A DNA stretch of 64,000 nt from Planctomycetales bacterium. GTDB lineage: Bacteria; Planctomycetota; Planctomycetia; Pirellulales; Lacipirellulaceae. This document shows, one piece after another, positions 51,881 through 61,056 of this stretch; the first letter of the stretch is position 1; the number at the start of each line of letters is the position of its first letter. The translations under genes and the position numbers were made by a program. The notes below the pieces were generated by a model, which made no database searches, was not told where the DNA came from, and saw only the letters and a list, made by a program, of their open reading frames with translations. Where the stretch lies: assembly GCA_020427155.1 (NCBI GenBank), contig JAGQOW010000004.1, forward strand, positions 1-64,000, in the 5' to 3' direction.

Positions 51881-54103
51881 TTACAGGCATCTCCTTCTGA
51901 AAACCAGAAAGATCGTAGTCCAGCACAACACCAGTGCACTCGGCTCGGGTACAGTCTCAGGGGTAGTGCCCAACGGCAAGCTGCTACCAAACTGGCGTTG
52001 CCAGATTAGGTAGTCGTCGCCGTCGACGTCCAAGTCGCCGTCGGCATCACCTTGCGTATGCAGGGTGCCGGCGCCGTAACCAGCCTGCCAGCGGGCGAGG
52101 TCGTCGCTATCGACATCGCCGTCCTCGTCGAAATCGGCCTCAAAGACCGGCGCGACTGACAACAGCACGCGATCCACAATGGTGTCATACTCGACGAGCC
52201 ATTCCAGTCCAGGCTTGCCGGGAATGGCAGGAAAGGTCTTGGTGGAAAACTCTCCCTGCAGGTCACCTAATGTCGCAATAATCTCAAACGTTTCCCAAGC
52301 ACTGGGTGCAAATGGGCTGCCTCCGCCTAGCGGGTCAATTAGCGAGACGCTAATCTCACCGTTGAGTTCAGTTGAGTTCATGACGATCACATGGTCGTAC
52401 TCACTGGGATCTGTACCGCCGATTTCGATATTGAGAATTCCTGTGCTGCTCTGCAGGAATCCATCCACAACAATCTCTGCCGGCGAGTTGCCGAGATTAA
52501 TCTCACCTTGGTTCCAAAGCGTTACGTCTATATCAGCTCCATCTTCGATCTGCATTGTCCGATCCGGCATATTCACTAGTCGACCTGAACCGAAGAAAAT
52601 GGCATTCGCTCTGATGAGTGAATTCCCCTCCATATTCAAATCGGCGTTAATTACGTTCAAGCTGGGATTCGCCAAAGTGTCGCCAAATGTTGCAATGCCG
52701 CTGTCTTCAATCGTCGATGCAGCCGTTCCATTCACTTGCAAATTGCCAAAGAGATTCAGGTTCGTGCAGCTAATGGTTCCCTGGTTCAGATCAAGCAGTC
52801 CAGGATTCGCCGCTGAATAGGAGAAAGTGAATCCCAGAAGAATATCGGGGACAAATGTACCTCCGTTAATGTCCATCGTACCGTTAAACAGACCGGAGTC
52901 TCCTTGGTCATTGTCGATCGCAAACGCATGAAGGGTCAGTAGGGCGCCGCTGTTGATCACGATTGAATTCGTTTCGGAATCGCCATCCAGATCAAAATGG
53001 GAAAGAGTGCCACTGTTGATCTCTGTCGTCGCATTGATGATCAGCTCGGCAGCCCCGTTCAGGTCGAGCTCAGCAGCTTCATCAAAGGCAACGTTGCCAT
53101 CGAGCTGTAGCGATGCATTTACGACGCAATTCCCAGAATTGAACATCAGATCACTCTCGATAACCGCGGTTCCCGAATTCACTTCAAATCTTGAAGCGTT
53201 TACCGTGCCTTGTGCACCAGTTAACGTGGCCACACCGGAAGAAAGTCCGTTGAATTCGATATGCGCGTTGCCCGCGGTCCAGGGTTGGCGGAAATCAACC
53301 TTGTCGCCCCTTCCAATTAGAATGGTGCCGCTAAAGCTATCTGAAAGTGGACCATCGACAACAAGCGTCAATTCTTTCTCTGGATAGAACTGGGTGTCGT
53401 CGACATCGAGAATTCCGTTCCCAGTGGTGCCATCCAAATCGAGTTCACCATCATTATTGGCTTCGAGCGTCAACGTTGCGCTGGGCTGTGTACGATCAAC
53501 CTGGATCGTACCATTGTTTACGAGCACCGTGTCTCCGGAGGAAATGGCCCCTGTGCCAAAACGTACGGTACCCCGTCCCTGAATGCTGCTGCTGGAATCG
53601 ACATCGGCTCGAATGTCGATGTCGGCGATCCCATCATTCATCACAAGAGCGCCGCCGTTCTCGACCCACAGATAGTCGGAGTCGAATCCTCGGTCGTTGG
53701 GATCGGCTAAGAGTTCGTCTACGGTAATCGTTGAATCTGGACCACTGATCGTCGAAACCGCAGTTCCATATTCGGACACATGCAGCAAATAGCCGTTTGT
53801 GTCCATATTGAATCCATTTTCGACAGTCAGCCCATCGATCTCGTCCGTGTCTCCATAATATGCGGGCCATGCCCCAAGCGTCACTTCCGATCCGTTGGTT
53901 GTGTCGCTGAGAGTAGCTGTATCTCCATCGGTAGGCACTCGATAACTAAGCAGAGTGTAGGGATCCCAATTCATCTGGTAGTGCCAACGGTTAGAATATG
54001 ATCCACTCCAAGTGATGTCTGCCGCGATGGTATACTCTTCAAGACATCCATATATTGGCCCGATCAGAACCAGCATGTAAGCGAACGGCCTGAAGTTGCA
54101 CAT
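51881..54103 (-). CDS. Repeat-rich surface protein with dockerin and PEP-CTERM signal
   Basis: A 740-residue protein from ATG 54103 (GAGG six bases upstream; an in-frame ATG at 54148 with AGAGG also has a good site). Signal peptide CNFRPFAYMLVLIGPIYG. The middle is a beta-helix-like series of short strands (VTLGAWPAYYGDTDEIDGLTVENG, LTLEANNDGELDLDGTTGNG, INSGTLSHFDLDGDSETNSIVINSG), similar in style to PATR passengers. Near residues 680-725 is the dockerin that is nearly identical to that of the next gene, and the end is VPEPSALVLCWTTIFLVFRRRCL, a PEP-CTERM signal. Second gene of the three-gene operon. Likely a surface scaffold; function unknown. Confidence 0.85.
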   Translation of the reverse strand: MCNFRPFAYMLVLIGPIYGCLEEYTIAADITWSGSYSNRWHYQMNWDPYTLLSYRVPTDGDTATLSDTTNGSEVTLGAWPAYYGDTDEIDGLTVENGFNMDTNGYLLHVSEYGTAVSTISGPDSTITVDELLADPNDRGFDSDYLWVENGGALVMNDGIADIDIRADVDSSSSIQGRGTVRFGTGAISSGDTVLVNNGTIQVDRTQPSATLTLEANNDGELDLDGTTGNGILDVDDTQFYPEKELTLVVDGPLSDSFSGTILIGRGDKVDFRQPWTAGNAHIEFNGLSSGVATLTGAQGTVNASRFEVNSGTAVIESDLMFNSGNCVVNASLQLDGNVAFDEAAELDLNGAAELIINATTEINSGTLSHFDLDGDSETNSIVINSGALLTLHAFAIDNDQGDSGLFNGTMDINGGTFVPDILLGFTFSYSAANPGLLDLNQGTISCTNLNLFGNLQVNGTAASTIEDSGIATFGDTLANPSLNVINADLNMEGNSLIRANAIFFGSGRLVNMPDRTMQIEDGADIDVTLWNQGEINLGNSPAEIVVDGFLQSSTGILNIEIGGTDPSEYDHVIVMNSTELNGEISVSLIDPLGGGSPFAPSAWETFEIIATLGDLQGEFSTKTFPAIPGKPGLEWLVEYDTIVDRVLLSVAPVFEADFDEDGDVDSDDLARWQAGYGAGTLHTQGDADGDLDVDGDDYLIWQRQFGSSLPLGTTPETVPEPSALVLCWTTIFLVFRRRCL
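51971..52137 (-). repeat. Dockerin-coding block, copy of 48069-48232
   Basis: See 48069-48232; the two copies are 3.9 kb apart in neighbouring genes of the same operon. Confidence 0.75.
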
Positions 54104-54169
54104 GATAGCCTCGCTTTCTTCATCTAGATCGAGAGAACGGAAACTCATGTATCCTCTCTCTTACTCTTA

Positions 54170-54631
54170 TTATTCTTGTTCGCTACGTAGCCCCACTCTC
54201 GTCGCCGACAAAACCTGACAGGTTTGCAATGAAGGATCCCACTGCAACCAAGTTCGACGACTTAGGTTCTCTTGACTTGCGGCCGAAGTGTCCTCTTTTG
54301 CTCCGACCACGTCTTGAATCACTTCCCTCCTTTCACGACCGAGCGCTGCCATTTCAGCAAGCGAGGATCCAATTGCCGTTGCTGGTTTGAACACAGCATC
54401 GTCGGCTGACGTCATTAATACGTTGCTGCCCCAAGCATTTAGATAATTGACTTCACCTGCGGCCGGCACCGCTATCAGGAAGATGACTATTGCCAAGAAG
54501 AGGCAACGTTGGATCTTCTTGTGAAGTGAGCAGTTCAAGAGAGCTCGCCTTCCGAAGAGCAAACGTCGCGCTGCAATTGATCCGTCTAGCGCGACAGTCA
54601 TCAGAAACGAACGGCAAACAGTCGACCGCAT
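54170..54631 (-). CDS. Small protein with signal/membrane segment, first gene of surface-protein operon
   Basis: A 153-residue protein starting at ATG 54631 with a strong GGGAGGGGG site upstream. Residues 1-42 are basic and contain a RRLLFGRRALLNC stretch, then a hydrophobic segment (CLFLAIVIFLIAVPAAG, 43-59) leads to the mature part EVNYLNAWGSNVLMTSADDAVFKPATAIGSSLAEMAALGRERREVIQDVVGA. The end is polar. I do not recognise a family. Its stop is 21 bases before the next gene's longer start, so it probably starts the operon 54631-47870. The upstream spacer is highly structured. Confidence 0.55.
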   Translation of the reverse strand: MRSTVCRSFLMTVALDGSIAARRLLFGRRALLNCSLHKKIQRCLFLAIVIFLIAVPAAGEVNYLNAWGSNVLMTSADDAVFKPATAIGSSLAEMAALGRERREVIQDVVGAKEDTSAASQENLSRRTWLQWDPSLQTCQVLSATRVGLRSEQE

Positions 54632-55603
54632 CGTTCACCCCCTCCCGATCACGAAGCGTCGGGAAATCCGCAGGGCAGCCGGTCTGGTGACACGCGAGCC
54701 TCACCCGTTTTCTCTCGCGTGTGACTCCCCCTATCGATGGGGCATTGTCAAATACTGACTCGCCGTAGCACCCCTCTCGTGCGATTCCGCACGTCCATCC
54801 CGCTCCCCCAGGTCATCCTGGCTAGGGAATGCCAACTGCCTATGAATATGGCATTGAAAGGTGCAAATCGCGTTCCCCAAACGCTTTCCACGACACCAAG
54901 AGCGCCTTCTCCCACAACTGAGGCACCGTAGCCTACCCAGCATCGAATCACTCCAATCAGGTCCTTAGGCTCTCACGGGAGAAAGCGACCAATGTCTTTT
55001 ACCTATGCAGCCCGTTTAGCGAGGTGGATGCCACGGAGAGGAGTGGCTAAGACTGGGACAACTCTTCTGATCAGAGGGATAGGTTACTATTGATCCCTGC
55101 GCTGCTAAGGAGCCCCCGCCAGAGACGTTTGCTGGTGGGTAGGAAGGCGTTTCCGGCGGGGGCCCTGGGCCCATTCGAAGCGCAGGGTTCAATAGATGCC
55201 TGGAGGATGGTATTACTTGGCCACGATTAGCAATGAAAGCCGTCGCAGGTGGGTGGACGCCAATCAGGGCGGCTTCTTCAAAGCTCTCGAACTGGCCAAC
55301 AACAACTTGGGAATTGAGCAACACCCAAAGGGGGGGATTTGCCAAAGCGGAAGGGGAAAAGGCCGAATGGCGTCAAAAAGCATTACCTGTCAGATGTCGG
55401 GAGCGACTTATGACGTTCCATTGACACGGTGCTTGGGCAGGTGAATTACCCTTCGGCAAAGATTGGCAGCCGGGAAGAAAATGAGAAAAAACCTTCATTT
55501 ACTTGCCACAGCAGATTGTCTTGGCATTACAATGAGCGCCGTCTAGGGCCTGTGGCCCTTGCTGGGCATTCCGAAGGTTTTTTCTATTTCTCAGGGGGAA
55601 CTA
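54632..55603. other. Spacer of about 970 bases with many strong hairpins, no gene
   Basis: No convincing gene. Hairpins: 54690-54722 (9-base stem ACACGCGAG/CTCGCGTGT), 54778-54793 (CGTGCG-ATTC-CGCACG), 54808-54821 (CCAGG-TCAT-CCTGG), 55030-55047 (GCCAC/GTGGC), 55062-55078 with the palindrome TCTGATCAGA, and the long one at 55092-55189. Together they suggest a structured RNA, but neither strand nor family could be fixed. Confidence 0.5.
55092..55189. ncRNA. Candidate structured RNA element
   Basis: An outer stem of about nine bases (CCTGCGCT near 55095-55102 with AGCGCAGG near 55179-55186) encloses a perfect inner stem GCCCCCGCC (55112-55120) with GGCGGGGGC (55155-55163). Neither strand matches RNase P RNA, tmRNA, SRP RNA or a common riboswitch core by eye. 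It may be a regulatory leader for 54631 (minus) or for 55604 (plus), or an independent RNA. Confidence 0.35.
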
Positions 55604-56122
55604 ATGATGCGACTTTTCTGTCTGCCGTTCGTGCTGCTACTGCTCCTCAACTCCTCATCCGCCATCGCCGAACAAGAATTGATCGGCACCACCCAGATCG
55701 TAACCGGGCAGATGCTCGACGCGCACTACCCGAACCTTGTTTTCGATCCCGGTCGCAAGGTGCTTTCCTTTACAGGCGAAGCCCGGGTGGTCAATGCCCC
55801 GCTCACTCAAGCGGCAATCCTAGGAATTCACTTTGATTATCTCGATCAGAATGGCATCGAGCAGATCGTACCCTTGCCGAATTTCTATCAGGAAGCGATT
55901 CCCGCCGACGGCACGTTGGTAACGATCAACGCGGGTCCCGTGATTCTCCCTTACTGCCCTGATCTGGTAAGCATCCACTTCGAACTGATCCAGCCAGAAG
56001 ATGCCATCGTCGAGTTTCAAGGTATCTTCGACCACACCTGCATCCCCATCCCCGAGCCAACGACACTGTCGCTAGCCTTGCTCGGCGGGATCGTCGCCGT
56101 GCGGCGACGTCGCGTGGGTTAG
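55604..56122 (+). CDS. Small PEP-CTERM secreted protein
   Basis: A 172-residue protein from ATG 55604 or 55607 (GGGGGAA upstream). Signal peptide MMRLFCLPFVLLLLLNSSSAIA. The mature part is beta-rich (LVFDPGRKVLSFTGEARVV, AILGIHFDYLDQNGIEQIVPL, LVSIHFELIQPEDAIVEFQGIF) and the end is IPEPTTLSLALLGGIVAVRRRRVG, the PEP-CTERM signal. No named domain. The terminator at 56194 marks the end of the transcript. Confidence 0.88.
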   Translation: MMRLFCLPFVLLLLLNSSSAIAEQELIGTTQIVTGQMLDAHYPNLVFDPGRKVLSFTGEARVVNAPLTQAAILGIHFDYLDQNGIEQIVPLPNFYQEAIPADGTLVTINAGPVILPYCPDLVSIHFELIQPEDAIVEFQGIFDHTCIPIPEPTTLSLALLGGIVAVRRRRVG

Positions 56123-56193
56123 TGCAAGGCGACTCGATAGCCACTGCTGCTTTCACAGCAACCGTGGCCTTATAGTTAAAACTTACGAAAGCC

Positions 56194-56236
56194 CCGCGCC
56201 AGTAGACCCAGTCAGGTGCTATCGGCGCGGTTTTTT
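56194..56236 (+). terminator. Rho-independent terminator
   Basis: CCGCGCC (56194-56200) pairs with GGCGCGG (56224-56230), followed by TTTTTT; the loop is about 23 bases. It lies 71 bases after the PEP-CTERM stop. Confidence 0.85.
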
Positions 56237-56364
56237 ATTTCTAAGTGCCATTGTCCATGGCAGCCGGGGCTAGAAGAGTAAACCCCACATCCCGCACCGC
56301 GTTTGAGTACGAGAAACCAATAGAAGGCTGAGTAAATAACCATACGGAAAAAACACGTCAGCAA

Positions 56365-56405
56365 TAAAAAACCCCGCCGAACACCGAGGTGTTTGACGGG
56401 GCCGG
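56365..56405 (-). terminator. Terminator for the minus-strand small ORF
   Basis: On the minus strand CCCCGTCAAACACC pairs with GGTGTTCGGCGGGG (one mismatch) and is followed by a TTTTTT run. It begins about 50 bases after the stop of the 29-residue ORF at 56451. Confidence 0.85.
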
Positions 56406-56450
56406 AACAGAGAAGAGGCCAAGGTGTCTACCGTGGGGGGATAAAAGAGA

Positions 56451-56540
56451 TTAGGCAATTGCCTTCCGCAAATCTGCGGACAGGAAACGCTGGTAAACTC
56501 CTTTAGCCAACAACTGTTCTGCTAGGAAGATCATACTCAT
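56451..56540 (-). CDS. Candidate 29-residue small protein
   Basis: A minus-strand ORF from ATG 56540 to TAA 56453-56451. The product (MSMIFLAEQLLAKGVYQ, then RFLSADLRKAIA) is an amphipathic helix with a basic end, too short for most ORF callers. No strong Shine-Dalgarno sequence is seen. The rho-independent terminator 46 bases behind it supports a real transcript that carries nothing else. It may instead be a small RNA gene, since the transcript of about 170 bases is short. Family not recognised. Confidence 0.4.
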   Translation of the reverse strand: MSMIFLAEQLLAKGVYQRFLSADLRKAIA

Positions 56541-56699
56541 TTAGTGGCTCGTGTCCAGCTTTCTGGCCAACTTCTTTGTGAAAAAAGCGGTAGATGAGAC
56601 CGAGTCGATCTGCTGTAATCGACGTTATTGCTTGAAACGTAAAGCTTTACGGCGCTCGACCTGTGCCTGGCTTGTCCATTTAGGAAGTTGACGCGAAAT

Positions 56700-57488
56700 A
56701 TGCCGAATCTCGACCACTTGAGTGCCACTTGTGAGGCTGCCATACGTGCTGGGGCTCGGGAGCTGATGGCTTGGAAGGGCCGGTTTTCGACTCGCGAAAA
56801 GGCTGCCCGTGATCTGGTGACCGATGCCGATTTGGCCTCTCAAGAAGCCATTCGTAAGGCAATTCGTCAGGAATTCCCCGATCACGGTTTTCTGGGTGAG
56901 GAAGATCCCAATATGGAGCAACTGGATCGCCCTTACTGTTGGATTGTCGACCCACTCGATGGAACTACCAACTACGTTCATCATTACCCTTTCTTTGCAG
57001 TATCTGTAGCAGTAGCTCAAGCTGGCCAATTAGTAGCAGGGGGCGTTCTCGATCCAATTCAGGACGAGTATTTTGAGGCCTCTTTGGGGCAAGGAAGCAA
57101 ACTCAACGGGCAGCCGATTGCTGTAAGCAACACGGTTGCTCTGGAAGAATCGTTATTGGCTGTGAGCCTCCCCCCAAGCCCCCAACTTGACGATCTTGAC
57201 GTGAGGGCATTTCTTCAGGTGGTCCCCCGGTGTCAGGCAGTCCGCCGGACTGGCTCGGCGGCACTCAATCTGGCCTATGTTGCTTGTGGGCGGTTAGACG
57301 CACATTGGGCTCATTTCATCCATCCCTGGGACTCGGCGGCAGGCATCTTATTGGTCCGCGAGGCAGGGGGAGTCGCCACAGCCGCTGCGGGCGGAGAATT
57401 TCGGCTGGCCGAGGCTGACTATCTTGTCGGTGCCACCCGCCAACTTCACGAGACGCTTCTACCGCTGATTTCCGGCACAAATGGCTGA
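56700..57488 (+). CDS. Inositol-monophosphatase family protein (SuhB-like)
   Basis: A 262-residue Mg2+-dependent phosphatase of the IMPase/FBPase superfamily. Motif 1: GEED with WIVDPLDGTTNYVHHYPFF, holding the metal-binding Asp residues. Motif 2: HPWDSAAGILLVREAGG near the C-terminus. The first part has DLVTDADLASQEAIRKAI, typical of IMPases. ATG 56700 follows AGGAAG at 12 bases; a TTG at 56688 lies too close to that site. Substrate could be inositol-1-phosphate or a related sugar phosphate; from sequence the substrate cannot be told. It lies 133 bases before the giant protein gene in the same direction. Confidence 0.93.
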   Translation: MPNLDHLSATCEAAIRAGARELMAWKGRFSTREKAARDLVTDADLASQEAIRKAIRQEFPDHGFLGEEDPNMEQLDRPYCWIVDPLDGTTNYVHHYPFFAVSVAVAQAGQLVAGGVLDPIQDEYFEASLGQGSKLNGQPIAVSNTVALEESLLAVSLPPSPQLDDLDVRAFLQVVPRCQAVRRTGSAALNLAYVACGRLDAHWAHFIHPWDSAAGILLVREAGGVATAAAGGEFRLAEADYLVGATRQLHETLLPLISGTNG

Positions 57489-57621
57489 ATTAGGCCAAGA
57501 TTCTAGCCTCCTGGCACGAATTGAGTTTTGACGATTGTTCCCGAGCATAGGATAATGAGCTTGGGTAGCTCATCTTTCCCGCCGACTCAATACGATCCCT
57601 GCCTTTGCTTCTGGTTTCGCC

Positions 57622-60600
57622 GTGCGTCTCGGTATTTTAACCCTTTGGTTCCTCGCAATATGCGCGGCCATCACTCTGTGTCGACCGGCTCCAGCACAAG
57701 AGCCAGCAGCAGGGTCGAGCGCCGATCCGCCTATACAATCGGAGTCAGTGGCCGAGGAGGAGAAGTCTCTGGGCGAGTCAGCCGAGAACTCTGCCGCGCT
57801 CTGGGAGGCGGCGGACTCCCCATCCGTTTCTGGCCCAGACGTTTTCCTACTGCCCGACGAGCAAGGGACCTTGCGGAAAGTCCTCGGTTTTCGGTACGAG
57901 GACTTCCTGAAGGCCTGGCAACAGCGCAACCAGATGGCAGCTGGGAGACCACCCACGCACTTGCTCGAGCGCATCGAAGTAACGGGAGACACCACCGACA
58001 CGCATGCCAATCTGCAAATCAACGTGGAGATTCTGCCCCAAGTCGGCGGTTGGATCAAGGTTCCTCTAGATTTGCCAGCTTTCCTGGTGCAGGAATGGGA
58101 TCTCAGCGAAAAAACCGAGAACGAGTGCCTGGTCTTCGATGTCGAGTCGGATAGCCACCTGCTATGGATGAACTGCAAACCCGATGTGGTCAGAAAACTA
58201 CGACTCCAAGGCCTTTCTAAGCTCAACCTCACTCCGACCGATCTAAGTTTGGAACTGAAGCTCCCTCATGCTGCAAAATCAGAGTTTGTTCTGCAGGTAC
58301 CTAGCGAGAATGCCCAGTTCGAGGTTTCGCCAGGGGTAGATATTGAAACCATTGCCATCGATGAACCAGGCACAAAAGTCCGGATCTTTGGGCAAGCCCG
58401 ACCGTTAAGACTCCATTGGAACACTTCGGAACGAAAAGAGTCTACAGGCGACACCGTGGTCGAAGTGCTGGATCAATTGGCCGTTCAGATTGATCGACAA
58501 CGCTCGTACTACGAGGCCGAACTTAAGATCAATAGTTATGGCAAGCCTCTCGAACGATTGCAGGTGCGGCTTCCCATTGGTGCAAAGCTGACGGAGAGGC
58601 AACAGACTGAAGAGTTCCGGATCGTCGAAAAATCGCTAGATGCCGAACTGGGAGACATTGTTGAGATTGAGCTATCCCAACCGCACAGCGATCCCTGGGT
58701 TTTGCGGCTTTCTGCCGAGCAGCCGCTGTCGACCGGCCAAGTCGATCCTGACAGCGCTGAAGCCGATGCGGAGTATCGGCTTACGGGCTTCAAGGTGTTG
58801 AACGCTTTCAGGCAGTCGGGCACGCTCGCACTTCATGTGGAAGAACATCTACAAGCCTATTTCGACCTTGAGGGAGACATCGAACAGACGCCCAAACATC
58901 CCATCTCTTGGGCGCTGCCATCGAGCACTCCTTTGGCCAGCTTCAATTACTCGAGGGCCCCTTGGGCATTAGTGGTTCACACACTCGGACGACAACAGCG
59001 AGTCAGCGTTACGCCTGACTACAAGATACAACTACGGCAAGGCGAAGCAGATTTACGGGTGGGACTCGACTATCAGTTCGCCGGAGCGCAGACGTTTACT
59101 GTCCGCATCGACATGCGCGGCTGGGAGCTGACCGATGCCCCAATCGAATCGAATGGATTGATCGACCCTGACAAGGTTTTCGAGAAACCGGGGGGACTAC
59201 TTGTGCTGTCGTTGGTCGACCCCAATGTCCAGCAGCTTCGACTCGGACTGTCTCTAAGACGTAGCGTCGAACTTGGACACCGGACGATCCCGCTGCCTGC
59301 CGTTCAGGAGGCATTCGTTCTCCCGGGGCAGTTAAGCGTAGCGGTCGATCCCTCGATCCAGGTGACCCCAACGATTGTCGCTACCGAAGGAGTCAGCGTG
59401 GTCACCGATTCGGAAGTCATGTCCAATTCAAATGGTAACGACGATGCCAGTGACACGATCTATTTGCGTACCTTCCTTCCACGTGCGGCCTTGAGTGCAG
59501 AACTCAAGCTGCGAGATCGCCAGGTTGCCACCAATATGTCAACCCTGGTTGAGGTGTCCCAGCAGTCACTCCAGGTCCGCCAGCAGTTGAATTACGAAGT
59601 GAAGTATCGACCCACCCAACTGTTACTACTTCAACTTCCTGAATCATTGTGGGACAACGAAACTCTCGAAGCTCAGCTTGATGGAGAACCTTTGCAATTC
59701 CATATCGACAGCTTGAACGGAAGCCCTGCTGCCGACGAGCGCATTGCTCCACCAGCAGCTCCCGATGCCAAGGTGCGTCAACTGCGAATTCCCCTGCCCA
59801 GACCTCGGGAGGATCGATTTCAGCTTGAATTCAGTTATGCAGTTCCTTGTCCCGATCTGGCGGCAAAGTCGATCTCGCCATTAGTGCTTCCGCTGATCTC
59901 TCCCGACGACTTGGTGCGCACCAACCAAGTCGTAATCCACACTTCGAAACCGATTCGCGCAAGTCTCAATCAAACCGCCGGCGAAGGTCCCTGGAGTGCG
60001 AATACCGAAACTGAACCGGCAAGCTCGGACAAGACGTCGATGCAGATCAAAGGTGGAGGAAGAGCCACTTCTTTGCCGCTACTGCTGCAAGTCGACTCCT
60101 TAGAAGACGTCGAGTTCCCCACCCTGGAGAGCGCGTGGCTACAGACATGGATGGTGGGCGATCAGCAGCAGATACGATCGGCTTTTCGCTTTCGCACTTC
60201 GCAACAGACCGTTTATGTCCAACTCCCCACGAACCTCCAAAAGGAGTATGTGGAAGTCTTGATGGACGGTTCGCTTGCCGAATTCGAACTGCAAGCCAAC
60301 CGCAGAATTGCGATCGCCGTAGACGGCCATGAGGAACGCACGTGGCACACAATAGAAATCCGATACCAACAGCCGGCACGTATCTCTAGCTGGAGTCCCT
60401 TGAGATTGCGGCTCCCACGTCTAGAGTGTCGTTCGACCAGCGCTCATGTCTACTGGCAATTAGTCCTCCCTCGTGGCTGGCATACCGTTCGCTCCCCGAG
60501 CCAACTCATTGCAGAAGCCCATATCGGTTGGAACCAGTTCCGCTGGGGACGCCAACCGACACTTTTCCAGCAGGATCTAGAGAGTCTGACGCGCGCTACG

Positions 60601-61056
60601 GCTGCTCCGCCACCGCCGGAATCGACCAATCAGTACTTGTATCATGGATTAGCGCTTCCCCACGAGATCGACGTCTGGGTTGTCTCTTATCTGTGGCTCG
60701 TGATTTTGAGTTCGCTGGCGATGTTTTGCCTCGGACTGCTGTGGCTCTACACCTCAGTGGCAAAGCAAGTCCCCTTCTGGCTTGTCGTGGGCTTGTTATT
60801 GGCCTCAATCGTGGTTAGTTATCCTGAGCTGTCGCTCTTGGCGGTCCAAGCTATTTTCTGGGGCGGGCTCATGACCTTTGCAGCTGTCTCGCTGCGCAGA
60901 TCGCTAAGTGATCGGCTTCGACCCGACCTGCTCTCTACCCCGATCAGTCGCCCAGCCTCGACCGCCGTTACAGAGTCGTGGATTCATGGCCAGGGCGACC
61001 TGCCCTTCGACGAAGAATCGGAAACCACCTCGATCCAGGCCGGTGGTCCTGTGTAA
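57622..61056 (+). CDS. Giant secreted/membrane protein of unknown function (1144 residues)
   Basis: A 1144-residue protein starting with GTG 57622. A signal peptide (RLGILTLWFLAICAAITLCRPAPAQ) leads to an acidic linker and a large beta-rich ectodomain (residues about 90-1010) with many short strand pairs (for example LQVRLPIGAKLTERQ, VVIHTSKPIRASLNQTAGEG). At 1015-1100 three to four hydrophobic segments (WVVSYLWLVILSSLAMFCLGLLWLY and following) anchor it, ending in a basic Arg-rich then acidic tail. The next gene starts in a TAATG overlap. Both look like one system of cell-surface proteins. I recognise no domain with certainty. Confidence 0.82.
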   Translation: MRLGILTLWFLAICAAITLCRPAPAQEPAAGSSADPPIQSESVAEEEKSLGESAENSAALWEAADSPSVSGPDVFLLPDEQGTLRKVLGFRYEDFLKAWQQRNQMAAGRPPTHLLERIEVTGDTTDTHANLQINVEILPQVGGWIKVPLDLPAFLVQEWDLSEKTENECLVFDVESDSHLLWMNCKPDVVRKLRLQGLSKLNLTPTDLSLELKLPHAAKSEFVLQVPSENAQFEVSPGVDIETIAIDEPGTKVRIFGQARPLRLHWNTSERKESTGDTVVEVLDQLAVQIDRQRSYYEAELKINSYGKPLERLQVRLPIGAKLTERQQTEEFRIVEKSLDAELGDIVEIELSQPHSDPWVLRLSAEQPLSTGQVDPDSAEADAEYRLTGFKVLNAFRQSGTLALHVEEHLQAYFDLEGDIEQTPKHPISWALPSSTPLASFNYSRAPWALVVHTLGRQQRVSVTPDYKIQLRQGEADLRVGLDYQFAGAQTFTVRIDMRGWELTDAPIESNGLIDPDKVFEKPGGLLVLSLVDPNVQQLRLGLSLRRSVELGHRTIPLPAVQEAFVLPGQLSVAVDPSIQVTPTIVATEGVSVVTDSEVMSNSNGNDDASDTIYLRTFLPRAALSAELKLRDRQVATNMSTLVEVSQQSLQVRQQLNYEVKYRPTQLLLLQLPESLWDNETLEAQLDGEPLQFHIDSLNGSPAADERIAPPAAPDAKVRQLRIPLPRPREDRFQLEFSYAVPCPDLAAKSISPLVLPLISPDDLVRTNQVVIHTSKPIRASLNQTAGEGPWSANTETEPASSDKTSMQIKGGGRATSLPLLLQVDSLEDVEFPTLESAWLQTWMVGDQQQIRSAFRFRTSQQTVYVQLPTNLQKEYVEVLMDGSLAEFELQANRRIAIAVDGHEERTWHTIEIRYQQPARISSWSPLRLRLPRLECRSTSAHVYWQLVLPRGWHTVRSPSQLIAEAHIGWNQFRWGRQPTLFQQDLESLTRATAAPPPPESTNQYLYHGLALPHEIDVWVVSYLWLVILSSLAMFCLGLLWLYTSVAKQVPFWLVVGLLLASIVVSYPELSLLAVQAIFWGGLMTFAAVSLRRSLSDRLRPDLLSTPISRPASTAVTESWIHGQGDLPFDEESETTSIQAGGPV

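Noticed and set aside
54453-54951. Minus ORFs of 83 and 67 residues in the structured spacer
   Set aside because: They cover the hairpins; composition is odd and no Shine-Dalgarno sequence is seen. They could be real small ORFs but have weaker support than the RNA structure.
55016-55345. Minus ORF of 109 residues and RNase P, tmRNA or SRP RNA at this site
   Set aside because: The ORF is Pro/Ser-rich with no start signal. The conserved cores of those RNAs are not present on either strand.
56270-56458. 62-residue minus ORF
   Set aside because: It overlaps the terminator at 56365-56405 and has no start site; a terminator within a gene would make little sense.
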